DNA of 64,000 nucleotides from Ottelia alismoides (GCA_037367405.1 JAZKJV010003260.1:62001-126000); one strand, 5' to 3'; shown: positions 1-11,139, counted from the stretch's first letter. The notes: generated from the sequence alone by a model not told the origin. Numbers and translations are program-made.

Positions 1-1130
1 TCGAATGGTTCCTGGAGCTCCACATGATGGGTAACAGATCCAATGATTGTTGCTCTTCTCCAAGAACGAGGAAGAACAACCACCTGGAGTTGCTTCGATC
101 CGACCTCGTGCGTTGCTCCGACATCCTTAGGTGCTCCTGCAGATCTCAAATTGGAGCTAAGGCTCCTCCGCAGTTGTCGGTAGCTTCGGATGGGTCCAGG
201 CCTCACTGGAAGAGGCTTGGAGGCTCGTGCTTGCTCAGCTACCTGGGAGCTACAAGTTCATAACAAAGGCCCCTAGATGGGTCCTTCTCTCGCTGCTACC
301 TGCACGGACAGGTTCAAGGTTCGAGGGCGCAAGTCCTCGACCAAATTTTAGGATAAATAGCGGAGCAATGGGTGAAATGAAGTGCCATCTAGCGATGGTG
401 GAAGGAGGATCGTGAACCTCGATATGTGCAAGAACGAGGGGTGAGTTTTGGGGTATGTAGAAGCGATGAGAAGCGAAATGAGGACGTCAGATGGGTCAGA
501 AACAGATGGAAACGACTGGAACAGTGGCCAGAGCCTAGAGCTCCGGTGAGATATTTTTGGGATTTTAAGGCTAATCTAGAAAAAATCAAACGAAATAAAC
601 AGCAGGACTATGTTAATGATTACTCTAAGAATCGAAAGAACAAGAATTAAAGGGCTCACCTGACCGAGAACAGCTGGGAGTAGAATCACCTGGAGAAACT
701 CTCCGGCGATGGTGAACCACGATTCCTCCTTCTTTTCCCCGCCTTGATTCACAGGGGGGAACGTTTCCTGTCACTAGGGCTCCTTGACAGAAGGGAATTT
801 AAGGGTTACGGTGGGCGAAATCAGATTAGTTTGATTGAGTGCTCGAGAAGAAGATATATAGTGCATTGACTGGAGGGCACCCTTCGCCTAGGGTTTCCAT
901 GCTGGTCGAGGATTAACTCGGGAAGAACACGGGTCCGTATGGAAGATTGTCGGAAGGCGAAGAAGTTTCATTAAGAAATCGAGCAGAGATGAGGTCTAGA
1001 GCTAGGCTAGAAACAATGGCGAAGGGGAAAATCACGCTTGGGAGCGATCCAAAGGAGGAGCGGGGAGTTGACCAGGGTCAGCGGTCGCCTCCTCCTGATT
1101 GGTCCACATGGACCACTACATGAAAAACAT
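1..1130 (-). other. Degenerate LTR-like region, possibly Athila-related
   Basis: No reading frame here is convincing. Read on the minus strand, the end near 1040-1110 has a gtccacatggaccaatcagg block followed by a ctggtcaactccccgc-like stretch. This recalls the U3 block of the Athila-like LTR at 32050-32110 (gattggtccacgg, then cggtcaactcccc). A TATA-like ctatatatctt lies near 850-865 on the same strand, and a CAGGTGAGC splice-donor-like site lies near 650-660. The similarity is short and judged by eye, so the assignment to an old antisense LTR is an inference. Confidence 0.3.
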
Positions 1131-2040
1131 AAGAAATAAATAGAAATAATGCGAAATAAAATATTGAATGATTTTATTAATAAATTATCAAAACATGCAA
1201 GTTGTTTCTTATTTTATAAACAATTTTTAGATGATTTTTATTTATTTTTATCAAATTATTTATTAAGTGTTAATTTTTACATATAGATATATAGGTATAT
1301 ATGCCTATATTTTGTATATTTTATTTTATTTTTATTTTATATTTTATATACATATTACTATATCTACATATCATAAAAGGGAAGAAGTTCTGTATAACAT
1401 GCAAGTTGGTTGTGTAACAGAGCATTTTTCCCTAATTTTTTTGGGAAATTCCACTATATATTTTCATCACTATATCTCTCTAATATGGCATTCCAATTCG
1501 TTAGAAACAAAGACTCTTATGCCCTCCATCTAGAACAGGTAATTTTAACGGTCTTAGATTTGCTGTAATCGATATGTTATGAATGGAGGCATAAGAGTCT
1601 CTGTTTCTGACGAAATTGGAATGACATGATGGAGGGATATAGTGATGAAAATACATGGTGAATTTTCCCAAAAAAATAAAAATTTGGGAGAAAATGTTAT
1701 GTGTAACAACCAACTTGGTTGTTACACAGAACAGCCTCCCCGTCCTCATTGCATATTTATATATTTACAGTATTATTTATTATGTATTTACATATTTTTA
1801 CTTTATTTTTATTATTTTGTCTTTATATGTAAATAATTACATGTTTACATATTGTAAGTATAGTATACCTATGTATTTAACTTTATTATTTATTTTGGAT
1901 TTATTTCAAATGTTTTAATTTATGTTTATATTTTTAATTTGTTTTGTATAATATATTCAATTATTTAAAAATATAAAGGGAGTAAAAAAACTAAAGGATT
2001 AAATAAATAATATTATATGCAGATGCCTCAGTACCATGGT
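1131..2040. other. AT-rich non-coding DNA around a foldback MITE
   Basis: This stretch is very AT-rich, with TTTATTT, TATATAT and TGTAAATA runs on both sides of the MITE at 1387-1732. The texture resembles the AT-rich U3 start of the Athila-like LTR (31104-31980) in antisense, which fits an old LTR interrupted by the MITE. Short open frames here are low-complexity and are not supported as genes. Confidence 0.35.
1387..1732. mobile_element. Foldback MITE A (long inverted repeat)
   Basis: The two halves of this 346-bp segment are inverted copies of each other. The outer arm begins GTTCTGTATAACATGCAAG, and the right end read in reverse gives GTTCTGTGTAACAACCAAG. The inner arms match around positions 1487-1530 and 1583-1625, with the shared core GAAACAGAGACTCTTATG. 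The centre is a short unpaired loop near 1535-1580. There is no coding capacity, so it would need a transposase in trans. I could not define a target-site duplication. The core is shared with MITE B at 59528-59889, although the tips differ. Confidence 0.7.
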
Positions 2041-2771
2041 GCCCTAAAAAATCAGCTTTTGTATCTTAATTCCATTTTAAATGAAACCACATTCATTAGA
2101 TAGATAATTTAATTTGAAATACAATGAAGGTGAGTTTAATGAATTTTGAGTTCATATGGAGTAGATGTTGATCAATGAAGTTCTATTTGCGGCTTTTACA
2201 TCTGTTTACCATGTGTATTGTGCATGATTTTTATTGGCTATTATCTTTCTATTTTGTATACATGATTGTATACAAGTTTTTTGTTGAACATTTTATTGTT
2301 TGAGGTGTGTATGAGTGTAAATAAAATAGTGTAAAAATAGGTATTTACAGCATATAAAATTAGGGTTTCTGTGTGTATTTTGTACAGTATTGGACCCTTA
2401 TCTCTCTTTACTTTATTCATGATTGACCTAGCCAATATTGACTTGGTCTCAGGGTATAGGGTCATTCAGTATCTTCGATACTTCATTTCTTTTTCTTTTT
2501 CTTTTTCTTTTCTTTTTTCTTTAATTTGGGTTTAATTACATATAATTGCATGCTAATTACATAGTGATGTCAGATATTAATTCATGCAAGTTAGTGATAT
2601 TTACATGTATTTAACTAGGGATTTAAAGCTGAAATATGAGAATAAAGATGGCTAAATGTCTATTCATCAATAACTCCTTTCTATCGATTATATCCTGATA
2701 AGACACTCTTTTTGTTTCATTAAGAACTTGTTGTTGCACTACGTTTGTTCATAATTTCCATTGTCTTCTCA
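2041..2771. other. Non-coding, no gene recognised
   Basis: This is ordinary AT-rich DNA. A pyrimidine run of CTTTTT units lies near 2486-2522. The last 130 bp could be the end of a decayed copia LTR, because a primer-binding-site-like TGGTATCAAGT follows at 2772. Confidence 0.4.
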
Positions 2772-2999
2772 TGGTATCAAGTATGTTTTCCTTAGTTATT
2801 CTTACACCCAAAAGGGGTACAAGTGTTATGACCCTATCGGTCATCATTACTACATTTCTGTTGATATCACTCTCTTTGAACAGAACGGTTACTAAACTCG
2901 GTCTGTCGGTAACATACCATTGGAGCTCCTGCCACCACACATTATCTACAAAAGGAAACACATTGTTCATTATAACCATATATTGTTACATACTTCTTA

Positions 3000-4095
3000 T
3001 TTGCATTATGATGTGCCCTCTTCGAGTGTCCCCCATCACTACAGCTCTGGACGCTCCATAAGACCTCCCTATAGCTCTATGGAGGACAAAAAGACGACGT
3101 ACTATATATCTCGTGTCACATTTTACTTCCACTGACAGTATATCCAGTTGTAACAAGTCATCTACAGATGCTCTTATGGTTGTTACTCTTCCTCGTGATC
3201 ATCATAGTTGCAAAACCATGGTTAGAAAAAAGCCATCAATGAGGAGATGAATGCACTTATCTCTTATTTGCATTATGATGTGCCCTCTTCGAGTGCCCCC
3301 CACACTATAGCTCTGGATGCTCCATAAGAACTCCCTATAGCTCTATGGAGGATAAAAAGACGATGTACTATATCTCATGTCACATTTTACTTCCACTGAC
3401 AGTCTATCCAGTTGTAACAAGTCATTTACAGATGCTCTTATGGTTGTTACTATTCTTCATAATCATCATAGTCGCAGGACCATGGTTAGAAAAAAGGCAT
3501 CAAGGAGGAGATGAATGCACTTATCTCCAAGGACATGTGGGATCTTGGGTCGTGTCCTCCAAGTGTCAAGCCTAATATCTGATGATGGTTCTTTATGACC
3601 AAACAGTCACATGATGTATCTACTGATAGACCGAAGGCCAGGCTTGTGGCAAAAGGGATTCACTCAGACTTATGGAGTGGACTACCAGTCTAATAGTCTA
3701 TCTAGTTCTAGCACATTTGCAGATGCTCTTATGGTTGTTGTTATTCCTCGTAATCATCATATTGCATTGCAGAACCATGGTTGGAATAAGTCCATGTATG
3801 AGGAAATGGATGCACTTACCACGGGCATGTGGGATATTGTACCATGTCCTTCAGTTGTCAAGCCTGCTATCTGGCAATGGGTCATTACAACCAAACATTC
3901 CCCCGATGGTTCTATTGACAGACTGAAGGCTAGGCTTGTGTCGAAAGGGATTCACCCAGACTTATGGAGTGGACTACTTTCAATTTTTTTTGCCGTGGCT
4001 AGGATGAGATCAAATCATATTATTCTTTCAATTGTTGTCAATAAGAATTAGACCATTTTTCTGCTCGATGTAAAGAACTCATTTCTGCTTCAGTG
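3000..4095 (+). pseudogene. copia reverse transcriptase N-terminal part, tandemly repeated
   Basis: The best frame (3611-4051) reads like the start of a copia RT: an EEMDAL block, a WDIVP block, an IWQWVITTKHSPDGSIDRLKA block and an ARLVSKG block. These are the usual EM-AL, TW-LV and K-DG-R-KARLVA-G landmarks of copia pol. The same DNA occurs about three times: TTGCATTATGATGTGCCC starts at 3001 and again at 3268 (period 267 bp), and the segment with CAGATGCTCTTATGGTTGTT occurs near 3170, 3430 and 3720. The last copy runs into a DVKNSFLL motif at about 4067-4090, where an insertion breaks it. In-frame stops make all copies non-functional. Confidence 0.7.
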
Positions 4096-5418
4096 GAGAA
4101 ACACCAATTTTAATTTAACTTCAACCGCTCAAAACATTAGACCCCTTAATATAGGAGGGGTGGAATTACGAAAAAAAGTAAATAAGATTCAAATATTAAC
4201 TTATCCTAATTGACTCTTAAATTGACCTTAACTGACTAACTAATTAATTGGAGTTAGTTTCAGTCTATCACTTGTGCCCTTCGGGTTAGTTTCAGTCTAT
4301 CCCTAATACAAACGGACGTTAACTTCAAGGACACAAGTGGAATTAATTTAAAAAATGGACTCAAATGTCCAACTCTTCTTCTTCTTCCTCCCCCATCCTC
4401 TTCCTCCCCCTTCTCTTTCTTCTCCCAGCCACCTACTCCTCCAGTGGCTCCTCCCGACCGCCCTCAGCCCATCCCTCCGCCCCGAGCTCCTCCCCGACCC
4501 TCGCACCTTCATTCTGGCTCCTCCATGGCCCATTTGCTCCCCGCCGCCCCCGCCCCCTGGGCCTCCCCCTGCCTCGCGCCTCCCCCTGCCCCGCGCCTCC
4601 CCGACCCTCGCACCTCCGCCCTGGCTCCTCCATGGCCCATCTGCTCCACGCCGCCCCCCGCCCCCTGGGCCTCCCCCTGCCTCGCACCTCCCCCTGCCCT
4701 GTGCCTCCCCCTGCCGCGTGCCTCCCCCATCCCCTGGGCCTCCCCCTGCCCCGCGCCTCCCCCTGCTCCCCGCTACCCCTTGGGCCTCCCCCTCCCCCTG
4801 CCCCGCGCCGCCCCTAGGCCTCCCCCTCCCCTCCCCCTGCTCCCCATGCCTCCGCTTATCCTCAAGCCCGCCGCTGCCCCGAGCTTCCCGCACCCAACCC
4901 CCCTGCCCCCTGCCCCGCAACCCCCTCCCCCGCCCCTGCCCCGAGCTTCCACCCCCCCTCCCCCGACCCCTGTCCCACACCCCTGCCCCGAGCTTCCCCC
5001 CACCCTCGCTCGCCTCCTCGTGCCTCCCCCTACTCCTGCCCCAGGTCCTCCGCTCGAGCTCCACCTCTACCCTAACCCAAACTCTCCAGCACCTCCATCC
5101 TCCCCAGATCGACCCTTGATTTTATTCTGACCATAATACCCTTCTTAACCACACGATGGTTTGAATAAACCATGGTTATTTTAATTTTTTGACGGTCAAT
5201 CTGACGGAAGGGCACAAGTGGTAACGGAGAAAGAAGTGAGAGGCACAACTGATATTACAAAAAAGATAGGGGCATAACTAAAATTGTGATATCTCAGAGG
5301 GGCACAACTGATAAAAACCTAAAATAAAATTCTAATTTCAACATCATAATTGGATAAAATTGAACGAATGAGAAGCCCTAATTTTACCTTAATTCTAATT
5401 TCGTTTTGCATCAATTAT
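4096..5418. other. Unclassified insertion splitting copia RT
   Basis: Copia coding stops just after the VKNSFLL motif and resumes at a YGNLEEVYM motif near 5418, so about 1.3 kb is foreign. The left 250 bp is AT-rich and contains GTTAGTTTCAGTCTATC twice (about 4253 and 4285). The middle is the C-rich tract listed separately. The right 200 bp repeats GGCACAACTGATA-like phrases (about 5210-5310). I see no clear terminal inverted repeats; a 9-bp duplication (cttcagtgg versus tatgtatgg) would be only partly matched. Class unknown. Confidence 0.5.
4364..5118 (+). repeat. C-rich low-complexity tract with a 107-bp tandem duplication
   Basis: About 750 bp is dominated by C, made of CCTCCCCCTGCC-type units. 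The block starting ACCCTCGCACCT at 4497 is repeated at 4604 (period 107 bp). Stop codons are almost absent in all three forward frames and in several reverse frames, so long proline-rich or glycine/arginine-rich frames are expected from composition alone. I do not call a gene here. Confidence 0.8.
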
Positions 5419-6598
5419 GTATGGCAACCTCGAGGAGGTCTACATGCTGCAGACACTGGGTTACTTCGCCGAGGGGGAGCATGTGTGCCGGTACATAAGG
5501 CCATTTATAGCCTAAACCAGAGTGTACTAGCAAGGTTTAACATGCTTAGCACTGAGATCAGCTCTCTTAGCTTCCGCATGACGATGTTTGATTATTCTAT
5601 GTTCATTAGACGACGATCTAAAGGCATTGTGATACTGGAAGTTTATGTTCATATGGTGGTTACATGTGATGATGAAACGGATATTCTAAAGACCAAGGAC
5701 TTCCTTTATAAGGCATTTGTCACCAAGGACCTTGGTCAACTTAAATACTTCTTTGGCATTGAGATGATACTCTCTGCATAGGGATTATACCTATCACAGT
5801 GGAAGTATTGCCTAGATATTCTTATCGAGGATGACTTACTTGGATGCAAACCATCTGTCATCCCAGTGAATTTGCGGAAACATGCTACATCCGCAGATCC
5901 TGAGTTAGAGGAATTATACAATATAGGAGCCTAGTGGGCAAACTGCTCTACCTCATAGTCACTAGGCTGAATAATATCATATGTTGTGAGCAGAGCCGGC
6001 CAGCGCATGGAGAGACCTCTTCACATTCATTGGCAAGATGTTCGTCTGATCCTTCGATGTCAGAAAGAATCTCCAGGGCGAGGCCTACTCTATGGAGCCA
6101 ATAGCTATACTGATGTCACCATCTATGCAGATGTAGACTGCTCTAGTTTTTTCTAAGGACATACGATCTACCACAGGTTATGTCATGCTTGTTAGTGGCA
6201 ACCTTGTTACATGGCAAAGAAAGAAGCAGACAGTGGTCTATAAATTGAGTGCAAAGGCTAATACATGATGATGGCTTAAGCCACTTGTGAGATTACATGG
6301 CTAGTCTTCTTTCTACATGAGCATAGACTCCCTGCTATTACTCTCCTACATTTGTATTACGACAACAAGTTCGCTACATACATTGCCACCAATCATGCAT
6401 TCCATGAGTGGACTAAACACATTGAAATTGATTGTCATTTCATTAGACAAGCAGTACGATGAGGGAACAGTGATATTCCTCGTATCTCTATAGAACTTCA
6501 GCTTGTAGATATTCACGAAGGCTCTGCCAAAAAATGCGTCTTTTGATTGATGTTCAAGTTAGGCATGATTGATAAACATGCTCCAACTTGAGAAAGAT
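5419..6598 (+). pseudogene. copia RT C-terminus and RNase H
   Basis: This continues copia element 1 after the insertion. Visible landmarks in shifting frames are an EEVYM block, a region matching the copia YVDD block but reading YVHMVVTCDDE (5640-5685), a LGQLKYFFGIE block (5728-5763), LLGCKPSVIPV (5840-5870), the RNase H STTGYVMLVSGNLVTWQRKK block (6170-6225) and the terminal FTKALPKN motif (6518-6540). The catalytic DD of the YVDD motif is not intact in this frame. Several stops and frameshifts are present. It is a dead pol remnant. Confidence 0.75.
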
Positions 6599-6780
6599 TG
6601 TTGGAGTTATTTGTTTTTTTTATTTCATTATCTCGTTATTGAATCATGTATATCCCTTTTGGGGTCACTTGTGTAACTATCTCTTTTTTAGTACTCTAGG
6701 GTTTCACGCTATAAGAAATCGCATACGTAAAGAATAGAGTATTCCATTCATTCTCATCAACTCTCCACATGTCTGATCTT
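6599..6780 (+). repeat. 3' LTR of copia element 1
   Basis: The LTR begins TGTTGGAGTTATTTG just after a purine-rich CTTGAGAAAGAT tract and directly downstream of the RNase H end. The right end is placed near ctctccaca by analogy with copia LTRs and is uncertain by tens of bases. No clear matching 5' LTR was found near 2640-2771. Confidence 0.5.
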
Positions 6781-6844
6781 ATTCGTGTTGCGCATCGGCA
6801 TCGACTTTCCAGCATAAGAGTCTATAAGAAACTTGGCCCTGAGT

Positions 6845-7360
6845 TTACAACAAGAACACTTTGTTCTTTAAATTAGAGTTGTCAATAAGAGTCCAGATGA
6901 TACATTGATCGCGACCAGTTCTGTCTCGGCCCAACTTCCTCGTCGAGTTCTCGAACTTTGCATGAAATGTGATCATCAAAGAGTAGACTATGTTCTCCAC
7001 AATCGCCTTCGATCCACCAAATCTCATCACCGACCATCGTGCACAACCACTACATGAAGGAATAGTAATAACATTAAAGAACAAGATCTCCCTGCAAAAA
7101 TCGAAGACGCAAATCTTTGGCAACATTGATCCATCTCTACGCTTCTCGGTCGCCAGCAACCATTTGCCATCGATAACACCTCTGGTCTGGAGAATCAAGG
7201 ATAAAAGGTCCTCTACCTCAATCCCATATATGAGCCCTCCACCGACAACGAACCACCATTGCATTAGCCTCGAACCGCCTGAAGAGTCCACATGGTTTGG
7301 TCGCAATGGAAGGATGAAAGGAGGAGGTTGAGGAGCTGCAGACATCACATATAAGAGCAT
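6845..7360 (-). CDS. Hypothetical 171-aa open frame, possibly a gene fragment
   Basis: This is a clean 171-codon frame from ATG to stop between two decayed copia elements. Its composition is protein-like rather than low-complexity: a proline-rich start, a VGGGLIYGIEVEDLL segment, DGKWLLATEKRRDG, then KICVFDFCREILFFNVI. I recognise no family. An opposing frame of 113 codons overlaps it. There is no promoter or splice evidence, so it could be a captured or relict gene fragment or a chance frame. Confidence 0.25.
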   Translation of the reverse strand: MLLYVMSAAPQPPPFILPLRPNHVDSSGGSRLMQWWFVVGGGLIYGIEVEDLLSLILQTRGVIDGKWLLATEKRRDGSMLPKICVFDFCREILFFNVITIPSCSGCARWSVMRFGGSKAIVENIVYSLMITFHAKFENSTRKLGRDRTGRDQCIIWTLIDNSNLKNKVFLL

Positions 7361-7588
7361 AAAATATACATGTCATTGCCAATAAGAACGTTTAAAGTAG
7401 AGATTAACCTATGTAGATCATTCTTAGATACAACTCACTATCCTTTCCATGTAATCACTAAGGGTCTATTTGGTAACATGGTTGGGTTAGGCTGGAGTAA
7501 GCTCCTCTCAAAGGATTAGTAACATGGGTACCTCTTTTATGAATAGTAGGTGTTTGGATACTTAGAAGGACTGCAACGATAAATATGA
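7361..7588. other. Non-coding spacer
   Basis: A gggtctatttggtaacatgg phrase at about 7450 and a gtgtttggatac phrase at about 7550 resemble the ends of common plant MITEs, but I could not pair them into a bounded element. Confidence 0.3.
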
Positions 7589-7744
7589 TGTTTTTAAGAG
7601 AAATTAGCAATTGTATATTTAATATTTCTTTTTTGTAATTTGTCCTTTACTTATTTGCCTTCTAGGTTTCTCCTCTCTACATAAAGGAGTTGTATCAGCT
7701 CATAATAAACACACCATTCATTTCTTTCCACGTGGTATCGGAGC
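7589..7744 (+). repeat. 5' LTR fragment and primer-binding site of copia 2
   Basis: The LTR fragment ends at tttctttcca (7730). Two bases later comes TGGTATCGGAGC (7733-7744), which differs by one base from the usual initiator-Met tRNA complement TGGTATCAGAGC. A ctacataaagg TATA-like box lies near 7678. Compared with the 3' LTR, about 130 bp of the middle is absent. Confidence 0.65.
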
Positions 7745-8505
7745 GACGAATCTAGACCGAAGCCCTATTACCCATAAGCTCTAACCCAAGTTTGTCCTCT
7801 CGGCCCCCGTACCAACGCCCTACCGCACGGCCCCCACCTCAAGTCGTTGTCCATTGTGTGGCCCCTCTATCTCCATGCAGCCCCTCTCTCAGTGCCCCTA
7901 CCTCTGCTCGATCCTTCTTTTCACGTCGTGCACCTCGCACGACCACAACTGATGGTGCCATACAGCTATCCATGCTGCTAGCAGATGTCCTCACCGCAAC
8001 CAGACATGACCTTTGCAACCCTCGATTCATATTGATGTCATCGCTAAGTCCACACGTGGCATAGACCATCTGCAACCACTTGTGTAGCCATCTGCGGCCC
8101 CGCATCTCCGTCTTAGGCCACATCATGATCCGATTTTGGTGTCTTTCAAGGGAATTTCAGACTTCTAACTTCACTCCATCTTCCCCAAAAGTGCCTCTGG
8201 GTTGATGGGAAAGATTGTGATATGACTCAGCACACAAAACATGTCCCCTGTATTATTGTGTGACAAAATCAGATCGTTCTTACACCCCCAGACATGTCCT
8301 GCCCATGCTCCATCATTTGTCATATCAAAGAACAAAGTCAATATATCCTCTTCTAGGGCCTTCAAAGGTCCTACGTCCATCATCAAGAAGGATGGGAGCA
8401 ACTAGGAACTGCGGGCTATGTAGTTCATAAGTACCATGGAGCGCACAACGAGAAATATATCCTAACATAACCTAAGTTGGCCGACAAGATTAGGGTGAAT
8501 GCTCC
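7745..8505 (+). other. Copia 2 leader and unrecognisable gag start
   Basis: Between the primer-binding site and the first recognisable gag block there is proline-rich coding-like sequence (7792-8064) and then frames broken by many stops. By position it should be the 5' leader and N-terminal gag, but no conserved motif can be read. Confidence 0.3.
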
Positions 8506-9380
8506 GTGGAAGCAAGACAATACGTGGGTACGTGTTTAGCTCTCTGGTATCCTTGCTATAAAGATGGCCAACAACATTCTACATCAGCACATTGTCAAGG
8601 CAATGTAGGCAGCATTCTTGCTACCAAGAATGAGACGAAGATTCTTCTACTTCAATATAACATCTTCACAGTGAAGCAGGATGATCATCATCTCCATGCC
8701 TTCTAGTATTGGCTCAGGAGCATGTTTGAGAAACTTCATAGCTTCATGCTTCTGAATGCGACTACCGAGCACCAGATGGCGTACAGGAACACCATGATAA
8801 TGGGTGTATTTCTTACGACACTTGATCTACAATATGGCACCGCCCATGGTCAGCTTCTTATAGGTGTTTCTCTACCTCCCATGGAGGAGACCTACAACCG
8901 ACTATGCAAAATCTTGGTGCCTCCTAGAGCTACTACTTAGACCTCTTATGCGATGACCGCATCTCGTGGTAGAGGAGGTTCGGTATAGTTCAGAGGATGT
9001 GGTGCTCATGGCAGAGGACGTGGATGCCCTCACAAGCAATGCACATACTGCAATTGAGTTGGTCACTCAGAGGATACATGCAATCAGAAGCATGGTCACT
9101 GAGCAATTTGAGCCATCGGCTGCTTCTATTGATCATAAGTATGAAGATTTCGTCTCACGTCTGAGGGAGATTATGGCCCCCTCCACCGGCTTTACTCATG
9201 GTCCTCTGAACCCGTCTGACATTGCAGCTTCTGCTAGTACCTCAGGTACAACTTACGCATTTACCACTTGTCACAGGATAGATGTTTCAAAGTGGATCAT
9301 GGACTCCGAAGCATCTTACCATCTCTGCGGAGACAGAGCACAATATCCTACAGTTCAGTTCACCTTGGTATATCTGTGAT
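8506..9380 (+). pseudogene. copia gag and protease remnant
   Basis: The frame at 8722-8940 resembles the gag polyprotein region (a LLIGVSLPPMEETYNRL segment). A CTYCN-x-VGHSEDTC zinc knuckle lies at about 9040-9081 but contains an in-frame stop. The protease motif follows at about 9292-9335 as WIMDSEASYHLCGD, where the family has D-S-G-A; the glycine is replaced by glutamate, which should inactivate it. Frames change several times, so this is a relic. Confidence 0.65.
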
Positions 9381-9382
9381 CA

Positions 9383-10443
9383 TTGGCAATAGGAGACATT
9401 CTCATATTACAAGACAATGAGATTCAGTTAACACCCTCCATGCGTCTGCAAAGTGTGCTACATTCAATTAACTTTTCTATGAATTTATTGTCTACCGGCA
9501 AGATTACCAAGGATCTGAATTGGCGTGCCATTTTTTACCCATCTTTTCTTGTGTTTAAGTATATATTCGCGGGTTGGGTGACTAGATGTGGGCGCGAGCA
9601 ATATGGTCTCTACATATTAGTCAAATCTCCTATGCAACCAGATCTTCTATTCCTACTGGATCGAACTCTCCTTACATGTGGCACCTTCGATTCGCTCATC
9701 TTCCTCTGCATAAGTTGTGTAGAGTTTTCTCGTATATTCCTTCTCAATCCACTTTTCAGTATCAAGCTTGCCAACTTGGAAAGCATCATCGTAGCAGTTT
9801 TCCCGATCGTCAGAGTCGTAGCAGTAGTTCTTTATTTGAGTTGTCGTATTTTGATATTTGGGGTCCCGATCGTGTTTCTGATCATGAGGGACGACACATG
9901 TTCTATCTTATTGTGGTTGATGGTTTTCTAAACCTTCTTGGGTTTTTTGTTGAAAAACAAGTATGAGGTCGATTTCATTATACGGACATTCATTATTGAA
10001 ATAAAAAACATCTTTCTGCCACTATTTCGTATAATCTAACAATTCCTTGGATTTTTGTATTGTTCAGCCCTCTTTTTTTCAAGTCCTGTGGATTCCTCCA
10101 TCAGACTAGTGTGCCTACACATCTCAACAGAATACTGTTGTAGAGGGAAAATGCCGCCATCTTCTTGATGTTACCAGGACTCCCCTTGTACAGAGTCGTG
10201 ATCCTCACTCTTAATGGGGAGATATTGTCCCTAGTGCATGCTATCTTGTCAACCGATAAAAAGGATGCCATCCATGTTAGGAGAAAAGGTTCCTTATTCG
10301 ATTGTTTTTCCGATAAAGACCTCTTCTCTCTAACACATCGTATCTTTGGTTCTGTGGGCTTTATTCATCATCTGACTCCTGATTGTGACAAGCTCTCCCC
10401 TAGATTTGTCAAGTGTGTCTTTGGTTGCTACTCCGGGACATGA
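9383..10443 (+). pseudogene. copia pre-integrase and integrase remnant
   Basis: The frame 9586-9966 contains a degenerate pre-integrase HHCC region (WHLRFAHLPLHKLC ... CQLGKHHRSSFP), followed by the first integrase catalytic aspartate in an SYFDIWGP segment. The second part (10165-10443) reads LFSLTHRIFGSVGFIHHLTP and KLSPRFVKCVFGCYS, the usual end of the copia integrase core region. The middle of the catalytic core is broken by stops and small deletions. No active enzyme is possible. Confidence 0.65.
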
Positions 10444-10605
10444 AAAGGGTACCAACACTTTGATCATGTCAGACGGAATACTACGCCAGTGCTGGCAACA
10501 CATTCTTTGAGTTCGTTATGTATTTTTTCTCTTACTGGTAACAAGAAAAATTCGTCCGAGTCTAGTGAGGAAGTTTGCATTCCATCTCCTCCTTTGCATC
10601 CACCT

Positions 10606-11020
10606 CCTACTACACCTCATGTGGCTCAGACTTTGCCTCGTGTATACATTCGCAGGTTGACTACTATATCTCATGCTCCTATGCATTTCCCATTATCCAG
10701 CATGCATCAAGTGAATTCTAAACATCTAGTTTCCATTGATGACACTGTTATATTTATGTGCAATAGGAAATTTACAAGGTGAGAGATTTCAAAAAAACTT
10801 TACAAAATGAGAGTACAGCTCCTACTACATCTCATGTGGCTCAGACTTTGCCCCGTGTGTACATTCGCAGGACGACTACTATACCTCATGCTCATATGCA
10901 TTTCCCATTATCCAGCATGCATCAAGTAAATTCTGAACATCTGATTTCCACAGATGACGTTATTATATTAAAGTGCAATAGGAAACTTTACAAGGTGAGA
11001 GTACAACTCCTCGAGAGATC
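10606..11020 (+). repeat. 215-bp direct repeat in the copia 2 integrase-RT spacer
   Basis: CCTACTACACCTCATGTGGC starts at 10606 and a close copy (CCTACTACATCTCATGTGGC) starts at 10821. Both copies continue through a VAQTLPRVYIRR segment to a GCAATAGGAAA(C)TTTACAAGG end. The period is 215 bp. The copies differ by scattered substitutions, so the duplication is not very recent. Confidence 0.85.
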
Positions 11021-11139
11021 GTAATACATGAGACAGATCATTCAAAGGATCTTGACTAGCCTATTACACTTTGGAAGAGGAGGCGTACATGTGTTACGTA
11101 TCTTTTCTAATGCCATGTTTCACTATGACGTCTATCAGA

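Larger units (their letters stand above)
2772..6780 (+). mobile_element. Decayed Ty1/copia element 1 (truncated, interrupted)
   Basis: This is a plus-strand copia remnant. A degenerate initiator-Met primer-binding site (TGGTATCAAGT, 2772-2782) is followed directly by reverse transcriptase pieces. No gag, protease or integrase is visible, so a large internal deletion is likely. RT is present as degenerate tandem copies (3000-4095), interrupted by a foreign block (about 4096-5418), then continues through the RT C-terminus and RNase H (5419-6560). It ends at a FTKAL-type motif and a TG-starting 3' LTR at 6599. Stops and frameshifts are frequent. The element is old and cannot encode protein. Confidence 0.75.

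Noticed and set aside
4355..5119. Proline-rich 254-aa frame and overlapping Gly/Arg-rich frames
   Set aside because: Open in many phases because of C-rich composition and tandem duplication; no domain, start context or splice sign.
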